Of a DNA stretch of 64,000 nt, positions 57,350 through 64,000 are shown in pieces. The stretch is from Williamsia limnetica. GTDB taxonomy: Bacteria > Actinomycetota > Actinomycetes > Mycobacteriales > Mycobacteriaceae. Under the pieces are notes generated by a model, which searched no databases, was not told the DNA's origin, and saw only the letters and a list, made by a program, of their open reading frames with translations. Location of the stretch: contig NZ_QJSP01000003.1 in the NCBI RefSeq assembly GCF_003217475.1, forward strand, positions 62,001-126,000, in the 5' to 3' direction. Numbering within the stretch: position 1 is the stretch's first letter; each line of letters opens with the position of its first letter. The translations under genes and the position numbers were made by a program.

Positions 57350-58152
57350 CGGATGCTCCCATGCAAGGTCGCGGAGATATCGGCAACGTATTCGTTGAAC
57401 CGCTGATCGAATCGCAGTTCTGGGTCACGCGGGTACGGCAGGTCGATGTCGATCACGGCGGCGATCTTTCCCGGGCGGTGGGTCATCACCACGACCTTGT
57501 TGGCGAGATACACCGCCTCCGACACCGAGTGGGTGATGAACATGGCGGTGAACTTCTGTGCGGTATAGAGCTTCTGCAGCTCGGCCTGCATCTCCAGGCG
57601 GGTCATCTCGTCAAGGGCCCCGAACGGCTCGTCGAGCAGCATGATCTCCGGAGACAGCGTGAGCGCGCGGGCGAGCGACACCCGCATCTTCATGCCACCC
57701 GACAAGGCGTTCGGCAACTGGTCCGCGAACTGATCGAGCCCGACCGCTGAGATCGCCTCCGCGGCACGACGTTTGTAGTCTGCTCGATAGCCTCGCCGGT
57801 CACGTCTGAGTTCTCCCCCTTTCAGTTCTGCCGACAATTCCACGTTCGCGCGGACGTTGCGCCACGGGAGCAGGGTCGGCTCCTGGAAGATGAAGCCGAC
57901 GGATTCGCCGGCCACCGCCACCGAACCCTCCGTAGGGCTTTCGAGCCCGGCCGCCATACGCAGCAGCGTCGACTTCCCGCAGCCCGACGGTCCCACCACC
58001 GCGACAAAATCACCGCGCCGCACCTCGAGGTCCGCCTTCTCGATGGCAACGGTTCCGGTGTCGAACTGCTTCACCACATCTGCAAACACCATCTGCAGAT
58101 CTTTGGTGAGCCGCCGAGCGTCGGTTCCCCGCGTCGTGTCGGCTAGTTTCAT
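57346..58152 (-). CDS. ABC transporter ATP-binding protein (NitT/TauT type)
   Basis: A 268-residue ATPase. Walker A is GPSGCGKST, Q-loop FIFQEPTLLPW, signature LSGGMKMRVSLA and Walker B IMLLDEPFGALD, followed by the H-loop ITHSVSEAVYLA as in SsuB/TauB. An unusual extension, ELKGGELRRDRRGYRADYKRR, sits between the Q-loop and the signature. The ATG at 58152 has GGAG 6 nt upstream; an ATG at 58158 abuts that site directly. First gene of the minus-strand arm, transcribed from the divergent region. Confidence 0.9.
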   Translation of the reverse strand: MKLADTTRGTDARRLTKDLQMVFADVVKQFDTGTVAIEKADLEVRRGDFVAVVGPSGCGKSTLLRMAAGLESPTEGSVAVAGESVGFIFQEPTLLPWRNVRANVELSAELKGGELRRDRRGYRADYKRRAAEAISAVGLDQFADQLPNALSGGMKMRVSLARALTLSPEIMLLDEPFGALDEMTRLEMQAELQKLYTAQKFTAMFITHSVSEAVYLANKVVVMTHRPGKIAAVIDIDLPYPRDPELRFDQRFNEYVADISATLHGSIR

Positions 58153-58178
58153 GGTCATCTCCAAGAGCTTGGCTGTAC

Positions 58179-58372
58179 ATGTAACGGCTGGGCTGACTTC
58201 CGATTCTCATCTTTGATTACATGCATGACGTTCTCGTTGCACAGAGTTACAACTTGATGACATCACCGCGGTGAAAGTAGGGAAAGACGACCTCAACCGC
58301 GCCTTTACGCAACTCCCCATCGTGCAGAACCCCATGCTTAACACCATCGCAACAGAACAGTGATTACATGCA
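58179..58372. promoter_or_regulatory. Divergent control region with three ATTACATGYA elements
   Basis: TGATTACATGCA occurs twice, at 58214-58225 and 58361-58372, and a related inverted copy, TACATGTAA, lies at 58177-58185. All three are between the ABC ATPase (start 58152) and binding-protein (start 58401) genes. The palindromic TTACATGTAA-like core has the size of FadR/FCD GntR operators. The third copy lies about 29 bp before the binding-protein start. Confidence 0.6.
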
Positions 58373-58400
58373 ATTGTTCGAACTCACCCCAAGGAGAACC

Positions 58401-59567
58401 GTGAAAGCACAACGCACCCGGCGCATCGGTGTCACCGTCGTCGCCCTCACCACACTCGGTCTGTCGGCCTGCGCCTATGGCTCGGACGAGGCCGCAGAGT
58501 CCGTGTCCATCGAGCCGGCCGCGGCAGCACAGAGTCTCGCCGATGTCTGTCCCGCGAATGTCGGCGTCCAGCTACAGTGGCAACCGCAATCGGACATGGG
58601 TGGCCTGTTCGGGTTGCTGGGACCCGGATACGTCGTCGACACCGACGACAAGTCGGTCACCGGCCCCCTGGTGGCGGGCGGTAAGGACACCGGCGTCGAC
58701 ATCACGCTCAAGTCCGGTGGCCCCGCGATCGGCTTTCAGTCGGTGACCTCGCAGCTGTACGTCGACGACTCGGTCATGCTCGGCGTGGTGCACGGCGATC
58801 AGCTCGTGTCGGCAGCGGCCGACCAGCCTGTGGTGGGCGTGACGCCTCTGCTCAAATACAGCCCCGCCATTCTCATGTGGGATCCCGCGACCCATCCGGA
58901 ATGGAAATCCGTCGGCGACGTCGGCACCACCGACGCCACGGTGGTGGTGTCCAAGGATCAGATTTTCCCGCAGTGGATGGTGGCGAAAGGACTGCTCAAG
59001 CAGTCGCAGCTCGATACCAGCTACGACGGGGCGCCGTCCAGGTTCGTCGGGGACCCCGCAATCGCTCAGCAGGGCTTCGCCAACTCTGAGCCGTACACCT
59101 ACGCCGAGGAAACCCCTGCCTGGGACAAGCCCGTGTCGTACGGACTGGTCAAAGACGCCGGTTACGACATCTACGCGTCAAATGTCTCTGTGCGCGCCGA
59201 CAAGGTCGCCGAGTACTCCCCATGCCTCGATAAACTGGTACCGATCATCCAGCAGTCCGGTGTCGACTACATCGGCTCGCCCGAAGCCACCAACAAGGTG
59301 ATCGTCGACGTGGTGTCGCAAGATCAGACGTACTCCCCCTACAGCGAGGGTGAAGCTGCCTTCAGCGCGAACCTGCTGAAGGACAAAGGATTGTTGGCAA
59401 ACGAAGACAACGGCTCGTTCGGTGTCTACGACGAGGCGCGCACGCAGCGCAACGTCGACGACCTGCGTCCTGTCCTCGCTGCCGGCGGCAACCAGGTTCC
59501 CGACGCCATGACCGCCGAGCAACTGTTCACCAACCAGTTCACCGACCCCTCGATCACGATCCCCTGA
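58401..59567 (+). CDS. ABC transporter substrate-binding lipoprotein (NMT1/ThiY-like)
   Basis: A 388-residue lipid-anchored binding protein. The signal peptide ends in a lipobox LSAC (Cys at about residue 25), then a short Ser/Glu/Ala linker leads into a two-lobe NMT1-type fold (NVGVQLQWQPQSDMGG near the start, a WDPATHPEW block mid-protein, and an aromatic-rich second lobe). Known relatives bind pyrimidine thiamine precursors, sulfonates or nitrate; the QLQWQPQ start is close to ThiY-like proteins. The GTG at 58401 has AAGGAGA upstream. It delivers substrate to the permease and ATPase of the opposite strand. Confidence 0.87.
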   Translation: MKAQRTRRIGVTVVALTTLGLSACAYGSDEAAESVSIEPAAAAQSLADVCPANVGVQLQWQPQSDMGGLFGLLGPGYVVDTDDKSVTGPLVAGGKDTGVDITLKSGGPAIGFQSVTSQLYVDDSVMLGVVHGDQLVSAAADQPVVGVTPLLKYSPAILMWDPATHPEWKSVGDVGTTDATVVVSKDQIFPQWMVAKGLLKQSQLDTSYDGAPSRFVGDPAIAQQGFANSEPYTYAEETPAWDKPVSYGLVKDAGYDIYASNVSVRADKVAEYSPCLDKLVPIIQQSGVDYIGSPEATNKVIVDVVSQDQTYSPYSEGEAAFSANLLKDKGLLANEDNGSFGVYDEARTQRNVDDLRPVLAAGGNQVPDAMTAEQLFTNQFTDPSITIP

Positions 59568-59599
59568 CCGAGCACTCTTCACCGGAAGGCACTCTCCGC

Positions 59600-60568
59600 A
59601 TGACAAACGACATGAAAGAACTCGAGCGCGAACGCCGTATGGGGGCCCTGGGCACCGAGAGCGACCGTGAGGTGCGGCGAATATCGCTCGCAGACCTGGA
59701 CAGTCGACGCTCAGACATCGCCGATGAACTCTGGTCCGCAGCAGTCGACATCGGCTTCTTCCAGGTGATCGACCACGGTATCGATCTTGCCGATGTCCGC
59801 CACGCGTTTGCAATGGCCGAAGCGTTCTTCGCGCTGCCCGAAAGCGTCAAAGCCCTCCGTCCCAAGCGCTACAACTCGGGATGGGAGAGCCTGACCCAGG
59901 TACGACCGTCGGTGGGAACTCCCGATCAGAAGGAGTCATACCAGGTCACCTTGTCGAATATGGACGGGCTGTGGCCGACGGACGCCGAGCTCGCCGGTTT
60001 CGAGAAGACGATCCTCGACTTCGAACGCCGCTGCTGGACCCTCGCGATGGAACTGCTCTCGCTGTTCGCCGACAAGCTCGGGTTCGATCGCGACTTCTTC
60101 ACCCGCGCACACGATCCCGCGTCACCGAGCTACCAGAGCACGCTGCGGCTGCTGCACTATTACGCGTTGCCGGCGGACGCCGATCTCACCGGCGTGTGGC
60201 GGGCCGGTGCACACACCGACTTCGACTGCTTGACGCTGCTTTTCCAGCGCAGCGGGCAGGGCGGACTACAGGTCTGCCCGGGCAAGGAGATGGACGATCA
60301 GGTGTGGACGTCGGTGGAACCGTCAGACGATGCCATCACCTGCAACATCGGAGACATGCTGATGCGGTGGAGCGACGATGTCCTGCCGTCGAACTTCCAC
60401 CGGGTACGCAGCCCGGGACCCGACGATCATCGCGGTTCCCGCTACAGCATCGCATTCTTCGCTCAGGCGAACCGAGAGGTGCCGATCGAGGGCCCGCACG
60501 GAAAATACCCTGTCATCACTGCCGAGGACTACCTGCAACAACGCATCAGCGCGAACTTCGCCACCTAG
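59600..60568 (+). CDS. 2OG-Fe(II) oxygenase (second)
   Basis: A second non-haem iron dioxygenase, 322 residues, with His205, Asp207 (GAHTDFD) and His267 (FHRV) as iron ligands and Arg281/Ser283 (RYSIAFF) for 2-oxoglutarate. It has a DIOX_N-like start (DIGFFQVIDHGID). It is clearly different in sequence from the first oxygenase, so it is not a recent duplicate and probably acts at another step. It follows the binding protein by 32 bp on the same strand and ends before a long-stem terminator. Confidence 0.88.
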   Translation: MTNDMKELERERRMGALGTESDREVRRISLADLDSRRSDIADELWSAAVDIGFFQVIDHGIDLADVRHAFAMAEAFFALPESVKALRPKRYNSGWESLTQVRPSVGTPDQKESYQVTLSNMDGLWPTDAELAGFEKTILDFERRCWTLAMELLSLFADKLGFDRDFFTRAHDPASPSYQSTLRLLHYYALPADADLTGVWRAGAHTDFDCLTLLFQRSGQGGLQVCPGKEMDDQVWTSVEPSDDAITCNIGDMLMRWSDDVLPSNFHRVRSPGPDDHRGSRYSIAFFAQANREVPIEGPHGKYPVITAEDYLQQRISANFAT

Positions 60569-60581
60569 CCCGTACCGACCC

Positions 60582-60640
60582 ATCCTGGTGGGTTCTGGCG
60601 AGCGTGACCTGGGTCGATACTCGCCAGAACCCACCAGGAT
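60582..60640. terminator. Bidirectional long-stem terminator
   Basis: A perfect 21-bp inverted repeat with arms 60582-60602 and 60620-60640 contains GGTGGGTTCTGGCGAG or its complement, with a 17-base loop. It lies between the convergent oxygenase and SMR genes. Confidence 0.82.
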
Positions 60641-60647
60641 CGGGGCC

Positions 60648-60974
60648 TCAGTGGTGCGCAGCCCCGAGTTCGATGATCAAGACCCCGCCGGCGATGGTCA
60701 CGATGCCCAGACCCATCAGCCAGGTCAGCGGATCATCGAAGAGGATCTTGGCCACCACCGCGGTGATCGCGACACCGCACGCCGCCCAGATCCCGTAAGC
60801 GATGCCCACCGGCATCCCCTCGGCCAACGTCAGCGCCAGCATCCCGAAGGCCAGCAGATAGCCGATCGCCGTCGGGATGAGCCACACGGCTTTCCGAAAA
60901 CCGTCTGATGCCCGCAACGACATGGTCCCGGCGACTTCACTCACGATCGCGATGGCCAGATACACCCACTGCAT
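60648..60974 (-). CDS. SMR family transporter subunit A
   Basis: A 108-residue four-helix small multidrug resistance protein. The essential membrane glutamate is Glu13 in AIVSEVAGTMSL, and the helix-3 block AYGIWAACGVAITAVV is typical. SMR proteins act as dual-topology dimers; a separate partner gene directly upstream suggests a heterodimer with fixed opposite orientations. Its ATG overlaps the partner's stop by one base. The substrate could be guanidinium or quaternary cations. Confidence 0.9.
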   Translation of the reverse strand: MQWVYLAIAIVSEVAGTMSLRASDGFRKAVWLIPTAIGYLLAFGMLALTLAEGMPVGIAYGIWAACGVAITAVVAKILFDDPLTWLMGLGIVTIAGGVLIIELGAAHH

Positions 60975-61366
60975 CAGGGTTGCTCCGACTCTGGGTCCGT
61001 GGACATCGTCACCATCTCGGCCCTGTGGGACCCCAGTTCCACCAGCAGGACCCCGACGATCACGACCCCGATCCCGAGCGCGATCACCCAGGTGAACGGG
61101 TCGTCGAAGATGATGGCCGCGAGTACAGCGGTCAACGCGACGCCGCATGCTGCCCAGATCCCGTAGGCGACACCGATCGGCATGCCCTCACGCAGCACCA
61201 GCGCCAGGCAGACAAATGCACCGCTGTAGCCGAGCACGACGAGGACGATCCAGGCCGGATGATCCACGGCCGCCCGTAGTGCGAGAGTCGCGGTGACCTC
61301 CATGACAATTGCGCCGCACAGCAGCAACCACGGTTTGATCGAGCGGGACTGCGCGGAAGTGCTCAT
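60974..61366 (-). CDS. SMR family transporter subunit B
   Basis: A 130-residue SMR protein, longer than usual, with 12 extra N-terminal residues and a hydrophilic C-terminal tail of about 20. Glu23 in CGAIVMEVTATLAL corresponds to the proton/substrate-binding glutamate. The charge pattern of its loops differs from that of subunit A, as expected for paired SMRs. The ATG at 61366 overlaps the lipase stop (ATGA). Confidence 0.9.
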   Translation of the reverse strand: MSTSAQSRSIKPWLLLCGAIVMEVTATLALRAAVDHPAWIVLVVLGYSGAFVCLALVLREGMPIGVAYGIWAACGVALTAVLAAIIFDDPFTWVIALGIGVVIVGVLLVELGSHRAEMVTMSTDPESEQP

Positions 61367-62553
61367 GACCGGCAATCATCCCGCACGGGCGCCCCGGCGA
61401 GGCGGTCGATCAGATACGGGAGGATCCCGCCGGTGTTCACGGTGCCGTGACCGGCAGTGGGTTGCAGATCGACAGTCACCGAACCTCCCAGAACACACTG
61501 GTCCCGGATGGACGCTGCCGTCCACGCGGGGTCATTGAACTTGTCCTGCCCGCCGTACAGCACGAGCAGCGGAGCAGTGAGGGCTGCCTTGGGCAGCGCC
61601 ATCTGCTGGATCAGCTCGCGTAGTCGAGCGGTGGCGACGGGCGACGCAGGCACGAAGTCGGGCCCCGAGATCTGAGTGACCGCCTTCTCCCGCACAGACG
61701 CCTCGGCGCATGCGCTCAGTGCATCCCAGTGCTGGGCGAGTCCACCGCGCCGATAGTCATCGCGGTTCATGTCGGGGTTGCGCCGCGCGAGCGATTCCTC
61801 CATCCACTGCAGGCTTCCCTGCTGTTCTCTGGTGAGCGCGCCGGCCGCGGCCAGGTCGACCACCGGTACCTTGCTGGTGGGCGGCACCTGGGCCACCGCA
61901 CCTTTCAGGTGCAACTCGGGCGCATACGACGCGGCCATCTCGTCCGCGGCCCAGCTCGCGCCGGCACCCTGCGATATCCCGTAGGTCACCCAGGTCGTCG
62001 ACACCTGCGGGTACACCTGCCGGACCGCACGGACCGAGTCGATCATGGTGCGCGCGGCAGAATAGGGATCGAGGTACGGGTGCGGGCCGCTGTCCGACCC
62101 GAGGCCGGCGAAGTCGGCGAGGGTCACTGCCATACCCGCGCGCAGATACGTGGTCACCAATCGGGCGAGCCCATAGAGGTTGCCAGTCAGCGATGGCGCA
62201 CAGTTGGTGTTGATCCCGGTCGACCCGTGTCCCAGCGCCAGGACGGGCCAGCCGCCCTCGGGCGGTGTGCCCTCTGGTTCGAAGACCGTTCCCGACACGA
62301 CATTCGGCTTGCCAGTGGTGTCGGTGGACCGATACAGCATCCGGACGCCACGCAGGTCGGGAGCGAGGCCGGTGGTCGACACCCAGTCGCGCCTGTCGAC
62401 GACGTCACCGGGAGCCGGATAGGCGATGGACGACGTCGTCGGCATCGGCTCATCGGGTGGCGTGGCGGGCTGGGCCGTGCCGCACGCAGCGAGAACCAGC
62501 GACACGATCGCGGCAATCGCCACAAATCCGTGTCTTGTGAACGTCACGGGCAC
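61363..62553 (-). CDS. Secreted lipoprotein alpha/beta hydrolase (secretory lipase type)
   Basis: A 396-residue lipid-anchored hydrolase. The signal peptide ends with lipobox LAAC (Cys at about 24). The nucleophile elbow is YGISQGAGA, the acid is likely in GGQDKFNDP and the histidine in TAGHGTVNTGG. A GHGSTGINTNCAPS block and further paired cysteines are typical of the LIP (secretory lipase, CaLipA-like) family. It probably acts on esters or triacylglycerols at the cell surface. It is coupled to the SMR genes by a stop/start overlap. Confidence 0.88.
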   Translation of the reverse strand: MPVTFTRHGFVAIAAIVSLVLAACGTAQPATPPDEPMPTTSSIAYPAPGDVVDRRDWVSTTGLAPDLRGVRMLYRSTDTTGKPNVVSGTVFEPEGTPPEGGWPVLALGHGSTGINTNCAPSLTGNLYGLARLVTTYLRAGMAVTLADFAGLGSDSGPHPYLDPYSAARTMIDSVRAVRQVYPQVSTTWVTYGISQGAGASWAADEMAASYAPELHLKGAVAQVPPTSKVPVVDLAAAGALTREQQGSLQWMEESLARRNPDMNRDDYRRGGLAQHWDALSACAEASVREKAVTQISGPDFVPASPVATARLRELIQQMALPKAALTAPLLVLYGGQDKFNDPAWTAASIRDQCVLGGSVTVDLQPTAGHGTVNTGGILPYLIDRLAGAPVRDDCRS

Positions 62554-62583
62554 GAACTTACCAGCGGCCGGGTACTGCTCCGC

Positions 62584-64000
62584 TCACGTGATCGGCACCG
62601 CCGCAGACACCACCCGATCGGGTCGGATCAACACTGCCCGGGCTCCATTGGTGTTCAGCCATCGGCGCATCGCAGGTGTGAACGGCCCCAGGTCGCCGAC
62701 CTCCACCTCCCGCGCACGCACCGATCGGGCGCGCCGCAGCAGCGCCGCATCAGCGTGCCCGTCGACGAGGAGAACGTAACCGCAGCCGAGGATTTCGTCG
62801 GACCGCCGAGACTCGCCGCCTGCATCGGGCGACGTGAACTGAGGAACCGGCCGTCCTACGATGCCCCGCGGACGACGTGCCCATGCGCGGAATCGGGAGC
62901 CCCGACGACCCACCGGCGGATAGATGAAGGCGGGGCCGACCGCCGCTGCTCCCGGTACGGAGTCGACCAGACGCATCGCTGCGTGAGCCACCGTCTGCGC
63001 GGGCATGCCGCGAACGCTCATCAGCGTTCCCACCACGGTCGCCGCGGCCACCGACCGCAGCACATGCGGCCTGCGTTCGGATTGATACGTCTCCAGTAGC
63101 CGCGCGTCTGCGCGGCCCCCGATGACCGCCGCCAGCTTCCACGCCAGGTTCATCGCGTCACGCTGACCCGCGCCGAGGCCCTGCCCGATGAACGGCGGCG
63201 TGAGATGCGCCGCGTCCCCGAGGACGAACAGCGGACCCGAGCGCCAGCGCCGACGGACGCGAGCGGCGTGCCGGTAGGTCGCTGTCCGGAGTATGTGCAC
63301 GTCGTCGACGTCGGTCGGCAGGTGTGCGCGTACTGCCTTCAGCGCCCACGCCTCGTCCAGGTCGTCAACCTCGTCCGAATCGTCCATCTCATCCAGGTCG
63401 TCGCCACGATCCGGGAGCCGGAACTCCCAGCGGTATCTGTCTCGTCCGATACGCATGAACGTCGATGCCTGTGCTCCCGTACAGACCTGGTGCACGCCGG
63501 GCCACATGTGCAGTTCGGCGGCACAACGGACATCGACGACGAGCCAGCGTTGCCTGAAGCGAAGGTCGAACGCGTTGCGCCCGATAGCAGTTGACACAAC
63601 GCTCGAGGCGCCGTCGCATCCCAGGACGAATCGCGGGGTGAGGATCTCGCTACCGTGCTCACTGCGCACCCTGAGTGTGGTCACCCCGTCGACGACCTCA
63701 ACCGATTCGACGTCGACCCCCTCCCGGACGGTGATGGCGGGTTGCCGAGACACCGCGACGCGCAGCGCCCGCTCGAGGTCCGGTTGGTCGAACATCGTGC
63801 TCTGGCGCCAGCCGTGATATCCGTCGGGAGAGTCACGAACAAACCTCATCAACACCCGCATCTGGGCATCGACCAGGCGCATCCCCTCGGCGGGCCTGCC
63901 GTGCGGACCGAAATCGTCAGCCGCCCCGGCGCACTGCAGGATTCGGTACACCTCGTCGTCGATGTGGACGGCGCGAGGCAACGGGTACACCCCGCGGTGA
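62584..64000 (-). CDS. FAD-dependent aromatic hydroxylase (MhpA-like), N-terminus cut
   Basis: The last 470 or so codons of a class A flavoprotein monooxygenase. The GxGxxG start lies beyond the window. Seen are VLGCDGASSVVSTAIG (DG motif) and the FAD pyrophosphate/ribityl block FVLGDAAHLTPPFIGQGLGAGQRDA, close to MhpA, the 3-(3-hydroxyphenyl)propionate hydroxylase. A striking acidic insertion (about 18 residues of Asp/Glu with Leu, Met, Ser and Val) follows DRGD. The frame is open to base 64000. Confidence 0.85.
   Translation of the reverse strand, partial: HRGVYPLPRAVHIDDEVYRILQCAGAADDFGPHGRPAEGMRLVDAQMRVLMRFVRDSPDGYHGWRQSTMFDQPDLERALRVAVSRQPAITVREGVDVESVEVVDGVTTLRVRSEHGSEILTPRFVLGCDGASSVVSTAIGRNAFDLRFRQRWLVVDVRCAAELHMWPGVHQVCTGAQASTFMRIGRDRYRWEFRLPDRGDDLDEMDDSDEVDDLDEAWALKAVRAHLPTDVDDVHILRTATYRHAARVRRRWRSGPLFVLGDAAHLTPPFIGQGLGAGQRDAMNLAWKLAAVIGGRADARLLETYQSERRPHVLRSVAAATVVGTLMSVRGMPAQTVAHAAMRLVDSVPGAAAVGPAFIYPPVGRRGSRFRAWARRPRGIVGRPVPQFTSPDAGGESRRSDEILGCGYVLLVDGHADAALLRRARSVRAREVEVGDLGPFTPAMRRWLNTNGARAVLIRPDRVVSAAVPIT

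Overview
The window is GC-rich, densely coded DNA from an actinomycete, most likely a mycolic-acid genus of the Mycobacteriales such as Gordonia or a close relative. This is inferred from the core gene order metG | tatD-rpfB-rsmA-ispE with pabB, rsmI and the protein mannosyltransferase beside it (as recalled from Mycobacterium), from F420/LLM-type enzymes, and from many start codons placed about 7 nt after a -10 box (leaderless transcripts). No rRNA, tRNA, insertion sequence, phage gene or CRISPR array was recognised.

Layout. 1-1080: the 3' end of prfC and a small lipoprotein. 1087-7673 (minus): five genes joined by 4-nt stop/start overlaps, running from TetR through an MFS transporter, a fold-III PLP enzyme and an aldonolactone oxidase to a Tat-exported neutral ceramidase. 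7794-15390 (minus): a housekeeping operon with PhzF-like protein, tatD, rpfB, rsmA, ispE, an ABC-F ATPase and an acyl-CoA hydrolase. 15460-22218: alpha/beta hydrolase, PPOX flavoprotein, metG, pabB, rsmI and protein O-mannosyltransferase. 22310-27012 (minus): MFS, arginine deiminase, small GntR and BCCT transporter. 27169-32413: MpaB-like oxygenase, molybdopterin oxidoreductase, and a divergent DHA2 efflux pump/TetR pair sharing a perfect palindrome. 32439-32562: short tandem repeats. 32600-36061: ureidopropionase-type amidase, dihydropyrimidinase and an LLM flavin/F420 enzyme, which look like a pyrimidine or hydantoin catabolic operon. 36039-44955: asparagine-oxygenase-like protein, VOC protein, SoxR regulon, universal stress protein, DUF5994-like protein, acyl-CoA synthetase and GAF-LuxR regulator. 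44952-53203: reductase/ABC exporter/TetR, SulP-carbonic anhydrase fusion, a Cys/Met-type PLP enzyme and an MFS.

53404-60568 is the best candidate for an undescribed pathway. A CodA-fold amidohydrolase, an FCD-type GntR, a 2OG-Fe(II) oxygenase and a NitT/TauT-type ABC permease/ATPase lie on the minus strand. A lipoprotein binding protein and a second, different 2OG-Fe(II) oxygenase lie on the plus strand. The divergent promoter between the two arms carries three copies of an ATTACATGYA-like element. I infer uptake of a small, probably N-heterocyclic compound, its oxidation by two dioxygenases and a hydrolytic deamination or ring step.

60648-64000: a pair of SMR subunits, a lipoprotein lipase-like hydrolase and an FAD aromatic hydroxylase cut by the window edge. 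The window also has several short tandem repeats (15, 15-16 and 36 bp), two of them in frame at protein N-termini, and three long-stem inverted repeats placed exactly between convergent genes.
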